DNA of 64,000 nucleotides from Xanthomonas phaseoli pv. phaseoli (GCA_022749655.1 CP094243.1:1550001-1614000); one strand, 5' to 3'; numbered from the stretch's first letter, positions 10,034 through 21,299 are shown. Notes: generated from the sequence alone by a model not told the origin. Made by a program: numbers and translations.

Positions 10034-11415
10034 TTACTGCAACGAACCACTGCCCTGCAGCTGGACTCGGCATCCTGCGATAGCAGGCGGTTGACGTCTT
10101 GCAGATCGGTGATGTCGAGCTTGCCGATGGCCTGGCCCAGCAGCAGGCGGTTCTGCAGGAAGTTGTAACGCGACTGTGCGTAGTTCAGCTGCGCCTGGAA
10201 CAGCGTGCGCTGGTTTTGCACCACGTCCAGCACGGTGCGCGTGCCCACTTCCAGACCCACCTGCGAGGCGTCGTAGGCGGCTTGCGCCGACACCACGGCC
10301 AGGCGGCGGGCTTCCACCTCGCTTATACCGGCAACCACGGTCTGGTAGGCATTGCGGGTGTTGCGATCCAGCGCGCGCTTCTGCTGCTCGTAGGTGTCCT
10401 GCTGGATGTCGCGCTGCGACAGTGCCTGACGCACGGCCGACTGGGTTGCGCCGCCGGCAAAGATCGGAATCGTCAGCGTGATGCCGACCGAATCGGTATC
10501 GATGTCGCGACCTGCGGTGGTGAAGTTGCCTGCCGCCTCATCGACCGTTCCCTGGCCGCCCCAGCTGTTGCTGCGGCCGACATTGGCACCCAGGCTCAGC
10601 GTGGGCAGATGGCCGGCACGCGCGGCACTGACCTGCGCCTCGGCAGCGCTGACCTGCAACTGCTGCGCCTTCAATGCGGGGTTATCGGCGATCGCGGTGG
10701 CGACCAACTGATCCACGTTGCTGTAGGCGGCCGGCACTTCGGGACGGAACTCATCGGGCAACGCGCGCAAGCCGACCACCGGCTGGCCGGTCAGCTCGGT
10801 CAATGCCTGGTAGTAGTCCTTGAGCGTGTTGCGCGCGGTGATGGTGTCGGCGCGCGCCTGGTCGTACTGGGCGCGGGCTTCGTGCACGTCGGTGATCGGC
10901 GCCAGTCCCACTTCCAGACGCTTGTCGGCGTAGTCGAACTGCTTCTTTGCGGCCGCTTCGTTGGTCTCGGCCGCCGCCAGCGACTCGATCCCCACCAGTA
11001 CCTGGAAATACGCCGCCGAGGTGCGGGTGATCAGGTCGTTGTTGGCCGATGCCAGGGTGAAATCCGCAGCCTTGGCCACTTCGCGCTGCGCACGCAGGTT
11101 GGAAAACTGCGCCCAGTTGAAGATGGTCTGGCTGCCCTGGATCACGTACTGGCGCTGCTTGGTCGTGGAGCGGCCATCGACGCCTTCCAGCTCACGGTGC
11201 GACTGGGTGTAGCTGGCGCTACCGTCCAGCTGCGGCAGCAACGCCGCACGCGCCTGCACCTGACCCTCCCGATTGACCAGGCGCGTGGACTCGGCCACGG
11301 CCAACTGCGGATCGCCGTTGCGGGCCATTTCGTAGACCTGCAGCAGGTCGGTGGCGTGCGCAGCCATGGGAGACAGGGCGGCGGCCAGGGCCAGGACGAG
11401 GGATCGGCGGATCAT
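10034..11415 (-). CDS. tolC: TolC family outer membrane efflux protein (late frameshift)
   Basis: TolC forms the trimeric outer-membrane and periplasmic channel of type I secretion and RND efflux. The ATG at 11415 starts a clear signal peptide (SLVLALAAALSPMAAHA). The two OEP repeats follow, with YEMARNGDPQLAVAES, LPQLDGSASYTQS and the mirrored TIPIFAGGATQSAVRQAL. The frame runs out near the end as QDAESSCRAVV. Adding one base at 10063-10064 gives DAESQLQGSGSLQ and a TAA at 10034, for 460 residues, the normal size. As given, the open frame reads on past the true stop. The gene lies 20 bp downstream of pcm. Confidence 0.9.
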
Positions 11416-11435
11416 CGGGGAAGCTTCCTTGGGAA

Positions 11436-12092
11436 TCAGAATTGGAATCGGGGCGTCGGTGCGGCGCCCTGGAGATAGGCGAGGTCGGTTTCGAACAACG
11501 ATTCGATGCGCGGGGCGTTGACCTCGCCACGGACCAGGACCGCTTCCATCACCGGGTCGTGACCGCGCACGACGAACAACCGGCCGTTGGGGCGCAACCA
11601 CTGCAGCCACTGGACGGGCAGGGTGTCGACCGCGCCGGTCACGCAGATGGCGTCGAAGCGACGCTCGCTCTGCCAGCCGAAGACATCGGCGGTTTCGATG
11701 CGGACGTTGCTGCCCAGGCCGGTGCGATCCAGATTGGCGCGCGCAGCCGCGGCCAGCGCCGGGTCGATCTCCAGGCTGAGCACTTCGCGTGCCAGCGCGG
11801 CCAGGCAGGCGGTGGCAAAGCCGCTGCCGGTGCCGACTTCCAGCACGTCCTCGCCCGGTTGCAGGTCCAGTGCCTGCAACATGCGGCCTTCGACCACCGG
11901 CTTCATCATCTTGTGGCCGGCCGACAGCGGAATTTCCACGTCGACATAGGCCAGCGTCTTGTAGGCCTCCGGCACGAAGGCTTCGCGCGGCAGGCGCGCC
12001 AGCACGTCGAGTACGCGCAGGTCCAGCACGTCCCACGGCCGGATCTGCTGCTCGACCATCTTTTCGCGGGCCTGGGTGAAATCTATCGTCAT
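11436..12092 (-). CDS. pcm: Protein-L-isoaspartate O-methyltransferase
   Basis: Pcm methylates isoaspartyl residues in damaged proteins using S-adenosylmethionine, which starts their repair. Starting at MTIDFTQAREKMVEQQIRPW the product has 218 residues, the usual length for the family. The SAM-binding motif is DVLEVGTGSGFATACLA, followed by VLSLEIDPALA (motif II) and a C-terminal LFVVRG segment. An in-frame ATG five codons earlier (12107) is possible, but 12092 matches the usual N-terminus. It sits directly upstream of tolC on the same strand and downstream of a TetR gene. Confidence 0.88.
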   Translation of the reverse strand: MTIDFTQAREKMVEQQIRPWDVLDLRVLDVLARLPREAFVPEAYKTLAYVDVEIPLSAGHKMMKPVVEGRMLQALDLQPGEDVLEVGTGSGFATACLAALAREVLSLEIDPALAAAARANLDRTGLGSNVRIETADVFGWQSERRFDAICVTGAVDTLPVQWLQWLRPNGRLFVVRGHDPVMEAVLVRGEVNAPRIESLFETDLAYLQGAAPTPRFQF

Positions 12093-12220
12093 GGTGCGGG
12101 TATCCAACGCGGTGGGGCGAACATTTTACCGGTGCGCGAGGCACCTGGCGCATCTAGCATCGCCGCGCGCTGCCATCCGGCGCAGTGCCGGAAGTCATCG
12201 CCACCAAAGGCCGGGGACGC

Positions 12221-12873
12221 TCAACGCGGCGCATAGGCCCTCAAAAAGAAGTCGACGCTGGTGTCGATGTGCTCATCGACCTGGGCGCGGGTGGGCTGGC
12301 CGTGCAGGCCGCACATCATCAGGGCGTAGAGCTCGCCCTTGAGCAGGCAGAAGAATTGCGAGGCGGCGCGCGCGACGTCCGGAATCTCCAGCTGGCCGTC
12401 GGCCACCCGCGCGGACAGGAAATCCGCCAGCGCCCCCTGCGTGCGCTTGGGGCCTGCATCCCAGAACATCTCGCGGATATGCACGTCGCCGGTGCCGGGC
12501 GCCATCATCATGCGGTGGGTGGAGATGGCCGATTCGGTGCTGACCATGGCGAAGAACGCATGGGCAATCTCGGTGAGCTGGTCGCGCAACGCGCCCTTGG
12601 GAGCATGATCGAACAGGTCGTCCGGCATCATGTGCTGACATTGCGCGCGGATCGCCTCGGAAAACAGGCTCTCCTTGTCGCCGAAGTGGCTGTACACGGT
12701 CAGTTTGGAGACGCCGGCCTGCGCGGCGATCCCATCCATGCTGACCCCTGCATAGCCCTGTTCCATGAACATGGTGCGGGCAGCACCCAGGATGGCGGCA
12801 CGCTTTCCAAGATCCTTGGGACGGCCAGGGCCGTTGCTCTTGGTCTTGGAAGTGAGGGGGACGAGCTGGACAT
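12221..12873 (-). CDS. TetR/AcrR family transcriptional regulator (one frameshift)
   Basis: The N-terminal helix-turn-helix is GVSMDGIAAQAGVSKLTVYSHFGDKESLFSEAI, typical of TetR repressors. The rest is a helical ligand-binding domain. The frame containing the HTH has no start codon upstream. The natural ATG at 12873 (MSSSSP) lies in another frame and joins if one C is added to the G5 run (plus strand) at 12856-12860. That gives LTSKTKSNGPGRPKDLGKRAA and 217 residues in total. It lies upstream of pcm-tolC in the same direction, so control of efflux through TolC is plausible but not shown. Confidence 0.82.
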
Positions 12874-13090
12874 GTCGTCAATACTAGACCATGGGGTTCT
12901 ATATTTATACTCGGCGCCCAACCGCGACGTTAACGGTTCCGTCTGCCCGGTTCCCGGTGTCGTGCCGCTCCCGGTAGCTGTCAGGGATCCACCGAAGGCA
13001 GCACCAAAACCCCGGTGATAAATTTGCCGTAGGCCTGCCAGTGCATACGGGCAGGTATCTCCAGCGAGCACGGACGAGGGGACGGGGAGC

Positions 13091-16000
13091 GTGGGAAGGG
13101 GCGGTACGCAGGCGCACACAAGCTGCGTTCGCAGCACGTGCGTGCGGCGGATCGGGCACGCGTGGCTGTGGCTGTGGCTGCTGCTGTGCTGCGCCATGCT
13201 CAACGCCTGGCCTGCCGACGCGCAGGTGCTCAAGCACTCCGCTTACCACACCGTCACGCGCTGGAACATGGACGACGGCCTGCCGCACAACCTGGTGCAC
13301 GCGGTGGCCCAGGGCGAAGACGGGCTGATCTGGCTGGGTACCTGGGAAGGCGTGGCGCGCTTCAATGGGCGCGATTTCACCGTGTACGACCGTCAGAACA
13401 CTCCCGGCGTCGAGCTGGGCGGGGTATTTGTGGTGGTTCGCGACAGCACCGGCGGCATGCTGCTCGGCACTGCGTTCGACGGCGTCTACCACTATCAGGA
13501 CGGTCACTGGCAGCAGCTGGGCGATGCGTCGGCGCGGCATCTTGCGGTCAGCGCCCTGCTGCGGCGTGCCGATGGCGCGCTGTGGGTGGGCACGCCGCAG
13601 ACGCTGTACCGCATCGAGGGCGACGGGCGGGTGGTCGACGTCGGCCGTCAGACCGGCTTGCCGCGCGCGCGCGTCACCGCACTGTCTGCAGACGAAAGCG
13701 GCGACCTGTGGGTCGGCACCGAGGTCGGGCTGTATCGCCTGCCGCACGATGGCGTCCAGGCTGCGGCCTGGGGAAGGGCGCACGGGATGCGCGATGCGCC
13801 GGTGCGGCGGCTGGCCAGCGACCGTCAGGGCGGCCTGTTGGTCGCCGGCGACGATGGTGTGTGGTGGTGGAGCCGCGGCGGTGGCCTGCAGCGCTTCCGC
13901 CAGGGCCAACGCGTGGATTCGGTGTTGCTGGACCGCCGTGGGCACCTGTGGATGAGCCTGTCTTCGGGAATGCTGGTGGTGCACAGCGGCCCGAACGACC
14001 CGGACGAGCAGATCGCCATTTCCGGCGTCGCCAGCCCGGCGCTGCTGGAAGACGCCGAAGGCCTGATCTGGGTCGGCAGCACCCACGGGCTGTTCCGTAT
14101 TGCCGAGGGCGCCGCGCACGGCGTCACCCACGACGAAGGCCTGAGTTCGGACTACGTGCGCTGCGTGCTGCAGACCGGCGAGGGCACGGTGTGGGTGGGC
14201 AATGCCGTCGGCCTGGATCGTTGGCGCGACGGCACCATCAGCCGCGTGTCGCTGTCGCCCAGCGAAGGTGGGCGCGTGCTCGAGCAATCGGTGCTGGCGC
14301 TGGCCGATGCTGGCGATGGCGGCGTCTGGGCCGGTACCTATAGCCAGGGTGTGGTGCGTCTGGACGCGCAAGGCCACGTGCTGGTGCGCATCGGCGCGGC
14401 CGATGGCCTGCCCTCCATGTCGGTGCGTGCGGTGTTGCCGGACGGCGACGATCTGTGGATCGGCACCGCCGCCGGGCTGGTGCGCTGGCGCAACGGCAAG
14501 GCGCGCCGCTACACCGCCGCCGACGGCGTACCGGATGGGTCGGTGCAGGTGTTGTACCGCGATGCGCAGGGCATCGTCTGGATCGGCACCGATCGCGGCG
14601 TGACCGCGCTGTCGCCGGACGGCAGCACCCGCGCCTGGCTGGGCGAGCAGGATTTCCCGGGCAGAACGCCTTCGATTTCCTGCGCGATGCCGCTGGCGAT
14701 ATGTGGATTGCCAGCGATCGCGGCCTGCTGCGGTTGCGCGGCGACCGCTTCCGCGTCTACGACCACCGGGTCGGGCTGCCGCGCGACAAGGTGTTTCGCG
14801 TGATCGACGACGGCCATGGCTATTTCTGGTTGTCGAGCAACCACGGGTGTTCCGCATCGCACGCGATAACTTCGACCAGCTCGATGCGGGCACGCGCGAG
14901 CAATTGAGCGTGGAGGTGGTCGACCGCAGCGACGGCATGCCCAGCAACCAGGGCAACGGCAGCAGCGCACCGGCTGGCTGACCCAGTCCGGGCAGTTGCT
15001 GTTCCCCACCGCCGCAGGCCTGGGCGTGATCGACCCGGCCCGCGTGGGCACCTTGCAAGGCCATCGGGTGCCGATCGTCTTCGAGCGCCTGCTGGTCGAT
15101 GGCATGGTGCAGCCGCTCAGTGGCCCGCACCGGTTCGGCGCCGAGACCCGGCGTATCGCGATCGTGTATGCCGGGCTGAATTTCCGCGGCCCGGACAAGG
15201 TGCGGTATCGCTACCGGCTGGAAGGCTTCGACCCGGAGTGGGTGGATGCCGACAATGCCAGCGAAGCGGTCTACACCAATTTGCCGCCGGGCCGTTTCCG
15301 CTTCCGCGTGCAAGCGATGTCGCTGCCGGTGGATTGGCGCCAAGACGATCTGCTGGGCGAGGCCAGCCTGGTCATCGAACTGGCGCCGCCGTGGTGGCGC
15401 CGGGGCGAAGTGATCGGCCTGGGCATCCTTGGCCTGGCCAGCGTGATCTACGGCTTGTATCTGTGGCGTACCGCCAGCTATCGCCTGCGTCAGCGCCAGC
15501 TCAATACCGTCATCGACCGGCGTACGCGCGAACTGAGCGACAAGAACCTGGCGCTGCAGCAGGCCAGCCAGGAGCGCGAAGCGTTGATGCGCCAGCTGGA
15601 ATACCGCGCCAGCCACGACGTGCTGACGGCCTTGCCGAACCGACGCGAAGCCGAGCGCGTGCTGCAGCACTGGTTCGATGAGGCGCACGCCGGTGGCGCG
15701 GCGTTGGCGCTGGCGTTGATGGATATCGATCATTTCAAGCGCATCAACGACGACTACGGCCATGAGGTGGGCGATGCGGTGCTATCGGCCATCGGCGAGG
15801 TGCTGGGCGAGCAGGAGCAGGCGCATTGCTTCGCCGCGCGTCACGGCGGCGAAGAATTCCTGCTGGCGGCCACCGGACTGGATGCGGCGCAGGCGCGCGC
15901 GCTGTTCGAGCGCATGCGACAGCGACTGGCCGACATCCAAGTCGATGCGCAGGGCATGACCGTGCGTTGTACCGCCAGCATGGGCATGGCGATGAGCGAG

Positions 16001-16093
16001 GAGGCGCCCAGCCGGCGCGAATTGCTGGCGTTGGCCGACCATCGTCTGTACGAAGCCAAGCGGCAGGGGCGGAATCGTTTGATCGGGCCGTAA
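13091..16093 (+). CDS. Beta-propeller sensor diguanylate cyclase (three frameshifts)
   Basis: A two-component-regulator-propeller/Y_Y_Y/GGDEF protein of about 1000 residues. An N-terminal hydrophobic segment (HAWLWLWLLLCCAMLNAWPADA) exports a large periplasmic domain. That domain is made of repeated propeller blades (LIWLGTWEGVARF, ALWVGTPQTLYRI, DLWVGTEVGLYRL). A Y_Y_Y domain (VRYRYRLEGFDPEWVDAD), one TM helix (VIGLGILGLASVIYGLYLW), a coiled coil and a GGDEF domain with intact ARHGGEEF follow, so c-di-GMP synthesis is likely. Three one-base deletions break the frame, at 14659-14661, 14845-14847 and about 14966. Each is repaired by adding a base to a short run. The ligand is unknown. It may be divergently controlled with the TetR gene. 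Confidence 0.82.
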
Positions 16094-16331
16094 GGCGTTG
16101 CTTACGCTCGTGAGTTGCTTGACGCAGGCCCGATGCAGACAGGCGTTGTTACATTGCACGGGTGGCGCGTGGCGAAGAACCATCGCCGCATTGCCGGCCC
16201 GGCCGCGGCACCGCCGAGTCAACAAACCGCGTGTGACCCATCGCACCTCGCGTGCGCTCGTGCCGAGATCGAACTGCTGACGTCATCTTTCGCCGACACG
16301 TGCAGCACGCTGCAGACATATCGCCGGCAGC

Positions 16332-17216
16332 CTACGCCTGCGCCAGATCCGCCTGCGCATGCAACAACGCAACAAACGCCTGCGCCGCACGCGACAAGGT
16401 GCGCCCACCATGGGTGACGCAACCCAGCTCGCGGGATAACGCCACATCGGCCAGCGGCAGCGCCACGATCTGGTGGTCGATCATGCGCTCGGGCAGCACG
16501 CTCCAGGCCAGGCCCACCGACACCAGCATCTTGATCGTTTCCAGGTAATTGGTGGTCATGCGCAGACTCGGCACCAGGCCGCGCTCGGCGAACAGGTTGG
16601 CAACGATGCGATGGGTGAAGGTGCCCGGATCCGGCAACACCGCCGGGTGCGCCACCACATCGTCCAGGGACACCGCAGGCCGTGCTGCCAACGGGTGATC
16701 GGGTGCAACGACGAACTGCAGGCGGTCGTGCCAGATCGGCTGCGCGCGCAGCGGAGCGCGCGTGTCCGGTGCCAGGGTCGTCACTGCCAGCTCCACCTCG
16801 CCGCGCAGCACCGCGGCGTACGCCAGCTCCGAATCCAGGAACTGGATGTCCAGCGCCGCCTGCGGATGTTGCGTGGCAAAACCGCGCAACAAGGCCGGCA
16901 GGCGGTGCAGCCCCACATGGTGGCTGGTGGCCAGGCTCAAGCGGCCGCCAACGGCTGCTCCCAAATGCTCCAGCACGCGGCGGGTGTCCTGCAGCTCGGC
17001 CAGGATGCGTTGCGCACGCGGCAGCAATGCCTGGCCGGCTTCGGTCAACACCACCTGCCGGCCCAGGCGATCGAACAGCCGCGCCGACAATTGCGCCTCC
17101 AGCAGTGCGATGCGTTTGCTTACCGCCGGCTGGGTCAGGTGCAAGGCCTCGCCGGCTGCCGAAAAGCTGCCGCTCTCGGCGATCGCCACGAAGGCATTGA
17201 GGCTCGCCAGGTCCAT
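16332..17216 (-). CDS. LysR family regulator divergent from leuC
   Basis: A 294-residue LysR-type regulator. Residues 1-60 form the winged HTH (LNAFVAIAESGSFSAAGEALHLTQPAVSKRIALLE). The remainder is a periplasmic-binding-like effector domain. It is transcribed away from leuC with a 120-bp AT-rich gap carrying a strong dyad, the usual arrangement for a LysR protein controlling the neighbouring operon. A role in leucine or branched-chain synthesis, sensing an intermediate such as an isopropylmalate, is inference from position. Confidence 0.85.
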   Translation of the reverse strand: MDLASLNAFVAIAESGSFSAAGEALHLTQPAVSKRIALLEAQLSARLFDRLGRQVVLTEAGQALLPRAQRILAELQDTRRVLEHLGAAVGGRLSLATSHHVGLHRLPALLRGFATQHPQAALDIQFLDSELAYAAVLRGEVELAVTTLAPDTRAPLRAQPIWHDRLQFVVAPDHPLAARPAVSLDDVVAHPAVLPDPGTFTHRIVANLFAERGLVPSLRMTTNYLETIKMLVSVGLAWSVLPERMIDHQIVALPLADVALSRELGCVTHGGRTLSRAAQAFVALLHAQADLAQA

Positions 17217-17227
17217 TGCTATTCCTA

Positions 17228-17259
17228 AAATTCATTTCTTGAATAAACAATATGAATTT
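17228..17259. promoter_or_regulatory. Operator-like dyad in the LysR-leuC divergent promoter
   Basis: The outer arms AAATTCAT (17228-17235) and ATGAATTT (17252-17259) are perfect 8-bp inverted repeats separated by 16 bp. A nested ATTCATTTCTTGAAT has the T-N11-A shape of LysR sites. The block is strikingly AT-rich against its surroundings and lies immediately upstream of the regulator start at 17216. Confidence 0.65.
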
Positions 17260-17336
17260 GCGTAATCCAAGGCAAGCTCCTAGCATCGATCTCAGCCAGG
17301 TGGGCGCACCCACCATCCGCCACTCGGATTGCCGCG

Positions 17337-18776
17337 ATGACTGCCAAGACCCTGTACGACAAGCTGTGGGACCTGCATGAGGTCACACGCCGTGACGATG
17401 GTTCGTCGCTGATCTACATCGACCGCCACATCCTGCACGAGGTGACCTCGCCGCAAGCCTTCGAAGGCCTGCGCCTGGCCGGGCGCAGGCCGTGGCGCAT
17501 CGACGCCAATATCGCCACGCCCGACCACAACGTGCCGACCACGCGCGCCGAGCGCCAGGGCGGGCTGGAGTCGATCTCCGACGAGGTCTCGCGCCTGCAG
17601 GTGCAGACGCTGGACGAGAACTGCGACGACTTCGGCATCCTTGAGTTCAAGATGAACGATGCGCGCCAGGGCATCGTGCATGTGGTCGGCCCGGAGCAGG
17701 GCGCCACCTTGCCGGGCATGACCGTGGTCTGCGGCGATTCGCATACCTCCACGCATGGCGCGTTCGGCGCGTTGGCCCATGGCATCGGCACCTCCGAGGT
17801 CGAGCACGTGCTGGCCACGCAGTGCCTGATCGCCAAGAAGATGAAGAACATGCAGGTGCGCGTGGAAGGCACGTTGCCGTTCGGGGTGACCGCCAAGGAC
17901 ATCGTGCTGGCGGTGATCGGCAAGATCGGCACCGCCGGCGGCAATGGGCATGCGTTGGAATTCGCCGGCAGCGCCATCCGTGCGCTGTCGATGGAAGGCC
18001 GCATGACCATCTGCAACATGGCCATCGAAGCCGGTGCGCGCGTGGGCATGGTGGCGGTGGACGAGAAGACCATTGCCTACGTCAAAGGGCGCCCGTTCGC
18101 GCCCAAGGGCGCCGACTGGGAAGCGGCGGTGGCGCTCTGGAGCACGCTGGTCTCCGATCCGGACGCGCACTTCGACACCGTGGTGGAGTTGCGCGCCGAA
18201 GACATCAAGCCGCAGGTCAGCTGGGGCACTTCGCCGGAAATGGTGCTGGCCATCGATCAGCACGTGCCCGATCCGGCCGCCGAGCAGGACCCGACCAGGC
18301 GCGATTCGATCGAGCGCGCGCTCAAATACATGGGATTGACCGCCAACCAGCCGATCACCGCCATTCGCCTGGATCGCGTGTTCATTGGCTCGTGCACCAA
18401 CTCGCGGATCGAAGACCTGCGTGCCGCCGCTGCCGTGGCCAAGGGCCGCAAGGTGGCTTCCACCATCAAGCAGGCGTTGGTGGTGCCGGGCTCGGGCCTG
18501 GTGAAGGCACAGGCCGAAGCCGAAGGCCTGGACAAGGTGTTTCTGGATGCCGGTTTCGAATGGCGCGAGCCAGGCTGCTCGATGTGTCTGGCCATGAACC
18601 CGGACAAGCTGGGCAGCGGCGAGCATTGCGCTTCGACCTCCAACCGCAACTTCGAAGGCCGCCAGGGCGCCGGCGGCCGCACGCATCTGGTCAGCCCGGC
18701 GATGGCGGCGGCTGCGGCGGTGAGCGGTCATTTTGTCGATGTGCGTGAACTGCAGGGAATCGAGAGTCGGGAATAG
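17337..18776 (+). CDS. leuC: 3-isopropylmalate dehydratase large subunit
   Basis: LeuC and LeuD together isomerise 2-isopropylmalate to 3-isopropylmalate using a [4Fe-4S] cluster in the cytoplasm. The 479-residue product has the aconitase-family signatures [22 protein letters not shown] and, for the cluster cysteines, FIGSCTNSR and then [11 protein letters not shown]. Length is normal (about 470). It opens the leuC-leuD-leuB operon. The last residues (GIESRE) and the stop codon are encoded by the start of an intergenic repeat element, so the C-terminus may have been altered by that repeat. Confidence 0.96.
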   Translation: MTAKTLYDKLWDLHEVTRRDDGSSLIYIDRHILHEVTSPQAFEGLRLAGRRPWRIDANIATPDHNVPTTRAERQGGLESISDEVSRLQVQTLDENCDDFGILEFKMNDARQGIVHVVGPEQGATLPGMTVVCGDSHTSTHGAFGALAHGIGTSEVEHVLATQCLIAKKMKNMQVRVEGTLPFGVTAKDIVLAVIGKIGTAGGNGHALEFAGSAIRALSMEGRMTICNMAIEAGARVGMVAVDEKTIAYVKGRPFAPKGADWEAAVALWSTLVSDPDAHFDTVVELRAEDIKPQVSWGTSPEMVLAIDQHVPDPAAEQDPTRRDSIERALKYMGLTANQPITAIRLDRVFIGSCTNSRIEDLRAAAAVAKGRKVASTIKQALVVPGSGLVKAQAEAEGLDKVFLDAGFEWREPGCSMCLAMNPDKLGSGEHCASTSNRNFEGRQGAGGRTHLVSPAMAAAAAVSGHFVDVRELQGIESRE

Positions 18777-18838
18777 GGAATCGCAAAGTCCTGCTTCCCG
18801 CTCTGCCCATTCCCGACTCCCCATTCCCCATTCTCGGC
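18755..18838. repeat. Imperfect inverted repeat element between leuC and leuD
   Basis: The left arm is rich in GGGAATCG/GTCGGGAAT units, and the right arm CATTCCCGACTCCCCATTCC is its imperfect complement. Together they fold into a long hairpin filling the leuC-leuD gap. The left arm overlaps the last codons of leuC. A similar element occurs at 59468-59586. Confidence 0.7.
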
Positions 18839-18845
18839 CTCTCTC

Positions 18846-19493
18846 ATGACCCCTTTTACCCAACACACCGGACTGGTCGCGCCGCTGGATCGCGCCAATG
18901 TCGATACCGACCAGATCATTCCCAAGCAATTCCTGAAGTCGATCAAGCGCACCGGCTTCGGGCCGAACCTGTTCGACGAATGGCGCTATCTGGATATCGG
19001 CGAGCCGGGTCGCGATAACAGCACGCGCCCGCTCAATCCGGAATTCGTGCTCAATTTCCCGCGCTATCAGGGCGCCAGCGTGTTGCTGGCGCGGGAAAAC
19101 TTCGGCTGCGGTTCCTCGCGCGAGCATGCGCCGTGGGCGCTGGACGAATACGGCTTTCGCACCGTGATCGCGCCGAGCTTTGCCGACATCTTCTACAACA
19201 ACAGTTTCAAGAACGGCCTGCTGCCGATCGTGCTGGCCGAAGCGCAGGTCGATGCGTTGTTCGAGCAATGCCTGGCGACCGAGGGCTACCAACTCACCGT
19301 GGATCTGGCCGCACAACGCGTGCGCCGCCCCGATGGCGTGGAGTACGGCTTTGACATCGATGCCTTCCGCAAGCATTGCCTGCTCAACGGGCTGGACGAT
19401 ATCGGCCTCACCTTGCAGGACGCCGATGCCATCGGGCGCTTCGAGCAAGGTCATCGCGCACGCCAGCCGTGGTTGTTTGGCGCGTTGCAGTGA
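18846..19493 (+). CDS. leuD: 3-isopropylmalate dehydratase small subunit
   Basis: This is the 215-residue swivel-domain partner of LeuC. Diagnostic motifs are [20 protein letters not shown] near the N-terminus and [20 protein letters not shown], the substrate-binding loop of the family. Length is normal for proteobacterial LeuD (about 200-215). It follows leuC by 69 bp, a gap filled by a hairpin-forming repeat. Confidence 0.96.
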   Translation: MTPFTQHTGLVAPLDRANVDTDQIIPKQFLKSIKRTGFGPNLFDEWRYLDIGEPGRDNSTRPLNPEFVLNFPRYQGASVLLARENFGCGSSREHAPWALDEYGFRTVIAPSFADIFYNNSFKNGLLPIVLAEAQVDALFEQCLATEGYQLTVDLAAQRVRRPDGVEYGFDIDAFRKHCLLNGLDDIGLTLQDADAIGRFEQGHRARQPWLFGALQ

Positions 19494-19583
19494 TGTCGAG
19501 CCGCACGCGGGTGCGTTGATCGTGCCGCGTGCGCTTATTGCATTGAATTCAATGACGCTGCGGCGTCACTTCACGAGGGTGGC

Positions 19584-20657
19584 ATGAGCAAGCAGATTCT
19601 GATTCTTCCCGGCGACGGGATCGGCCCGGAGATCATGGCCGAAGCGGTCAAGGTGTTGAAGCGCATTGACGCGCAACACGCTCTGGGTTTCGAGCTGGTG
19701 TATGACGAGCTGGGCGGCGCTGCGTACGACAAATACGGCAGCCCGTTGGCCGATGAAACGCTGGAGCGCGCGCGTGCCGCCGATGCGGTGCTGCTGGGTG
19801 CGGTGGGTGGCCCGCAGTGGGACACCATCGACCCGGCGCTGCGGCCGGAGCGTGGGCTGCTCAAGATCCGCTCGCAGCTGGGCCTGTTCGCCAACCTGCG
19901 GCCGGCCTTGCTGTACCCGCAGCTGGCCGATGCGTCCACGCTCAAGCCGGAGGTCGTGGCCGGGCTGGATCTGCTGATCCTGCGCGAACTCACCGGCGGC
20001 ATCTATTTCGGCCAGCCGCGTGGCAACCGCACCTTGGACAACGGCGAGCGCCAGGCGTACGACACCTTGCCCTATAGCGAGAGCGAGATTCGCCGCATCG
20101 CCAAGGCAGGCTTCGACATGGCACGCCTGCGCGGCAAGAAGTTGTGTTCGGTGGACAAGGCCAACGTACTGGCGTCGAGCCAGCTATGGCGTGCGGTGGT
20201 CGAGGAAGTGGCCAAGGACTACCCGGATATCGCGCTGTCGCATATGTACGTGGACAACGCGGCGATGCAGTTGGTGCGCGCGCCCAAGCAGTTCGACGTG
20301 ATCGTGACCGACAACATGTTCGGCGACATCCTGTCCGACCAGGCCTCGATGCTCACCGGTTCCATCGGCATGCTGCCGTCGGCCTCGCTGGATGCCAACA
20401 GCAAGGGCATGTACGAACCGTGCCACGGCTCGGCACCGGACATCGCCGGCAAGGGCATCGCCAATCCGCTGGCGACGATCCTGTCGGTGGCGATGATGTT
20501 GCGCTACACCTTCGCGCAGGCCGCTGCGGCGGATGCGATCGAACACGCGGTTGGCAAGGTGCTCGATCAAGGCCTGCGCACTGCCGACATCTGGTCGGAA
20601 GGCACCACCAAGGTCGGTACCGTGGCAATGGGCGATGCAGTGGTGGCCGCGCTGTAA
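19584..20657 (+). CDS. leuB: 3-isopropylmalate dehydrogenase
   Basis: LeuB oxidises and decarboxylates 3-isopropylmalate with NAD+ to give 2-oxoisocaproate. The 357-residue protein shows [19 protein letters not shown], the substrate loop [15 protein letters not shown], and the metal and NAD sites [15 protein letters not shown] and [20 protein letters not shown]. The start is preceded by GAGGGTGGC. It ends the leuCDB operon, followed by a hairpin at 20694. Confidence 0.96.
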   Translation: MSKQILILPGDGIGPEIMAEAVKVLKRIDAQHALGFELVYDELGGAAYDKYGSPLADETLERARAADAVLLGAVGGPQWDTIDPALRPERGLLKIRSQLGLFANLRPALLYPQLADASTLKPEVVAGLDLLILRELTGGIYFGQPRGNRTLDNGERQAYDTLPYSESEIRRIAKAGFDMARLRGKKLCSVDKANVLASSQLWRAVVEEVAKDYPDIALSHMYVDNAAMQLVRAPKQFDVIVTDNMFGDILSDQASMLTGSIGMLPSASLDANSKGMYEPCHGSAPDIAGKGIANPLATILSVAMMLRYTFAQAAAADAIEHAVGKVLDQGLRTADIWSEGTTKVGTVAMGDAVVAAL

Positions 20658-20693
20658 GAGCGTTCGCGTCCCCGACAGGTTGTGGCTTTGCGG

Positions 20694-20723
20694 GTGGCTA
20701 TCGTTCTTCGGACGATAGCCACT
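20694..20723 (+). terminator. leuB operon terminator
   Basis: The hairpin GTGGCTATCG-TTCTTCGGA-CGATAGCCAC is followed by TTTCGTTT, 36 bp after the leuB stop. It has a U-rich tail on the plus strand. Confidence 0.75.
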
Positions 20724-20828
20724 TTCGTTTGCTTGACCGATTCGTGATCACATCATTCGACCGAAGCGCTGGCATGAAATCGGCGGATGTCGTGCGCAGC
20801 ACTGGTCGGCATCCAGGGGCGGTCGGCA

Positions 20829-20935
20829 GCGCGGTGCCGCATCCAGTGCCGGGACACGCCGTGGATCCGTCCATGCAGGCTCGGTGGCGGCATCCATGCC
20901 GCCACACGGTCCCGCCCCGGACGCGACACCGCGCT
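20829..20935 (-). repeat. Palindromic core element, copy A
   Basis: The arms GCGCGGTGCCGCATCC and (complement) GCGCGGTGTCGCGTCC enclose a core that on the minus strand reads GGCATGGATGCCGCCACCGA, then GCATGGACGGATTCACGGCG. It belongs to the six-copy family seen also at 21119, 21300, 21592, 56110 and 56331. Together with copy C it forms a unit repeated about 471 bp downstream. Confidence 0.8.
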
Positions 20936-21118
20936 CTCAAGATTGCTACTGCTGATCGGCACGCAATGCTTCAAGCAGGTGTTGATTCGTGATGACTTCG
21001 TGGCCGATGTGATCGGCAAGCCATCCATCGACTGTCATGTCGCCAGCGATAATGACGCTCCGAAAGACCCAGACCACCAGGCCCTTCGCATTTCCTTCGG
21101 CAATCGAAGACAACCGGT

Positions 21119-21225
21119 GGTGCTTGCGCGCGTGCTGGCGTGGGGCCTTGAGCGGCATGGATGCCGCGCCAGCGCCTACATGGACGTACTCGCGGCGTGT
21201 CCCAGGCCGGTTGCGTGCAAGCGCC
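21119..21225 (+). repeat. Palindromic core element, copy C
   Basis: The arms GGTGCTTGCGCGCGTG and (complement) GGCGCTTGCACGCAAC enclose the plus-strand core GGCATGGATGCCGCGCCAGC, then ACATGGACGTACTCGCGGCG. It has the same core as copies A, B, D and F but different arms. Confidence 0.78.
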
Positions 21226-21299
21226 TGCCGCAGACCGAAGCATTGGCATGAAACGGACGGCTTCGTGCGAGATTGATCGGCGTGCTGAGTTGATCGGCA

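Noticed and set aside
8797..12153. A 1118-codon minus-strand open frame
   Set aside because: It is a chain of accidents. It includes tolC in frame, but the tolC stop is bypassed by a one-base deletion, and the rest is antisense to waaA or out of frame with pcm.
12905..15763. A 952-codon minus-strand ORF opposite the diguanylate cyclase gene
   Set aside because: High-GC shadow with no domain resemblance. The plus strand encodes clear propeller, Y_Y_Y and GGDEF motifs over the same bases.
17292..19454. A 720-codon minus-strand ORF opposite leuC and leuD
   Set aside because: It crosses two real genes and their intergenic repeat, and has no family resemblance.
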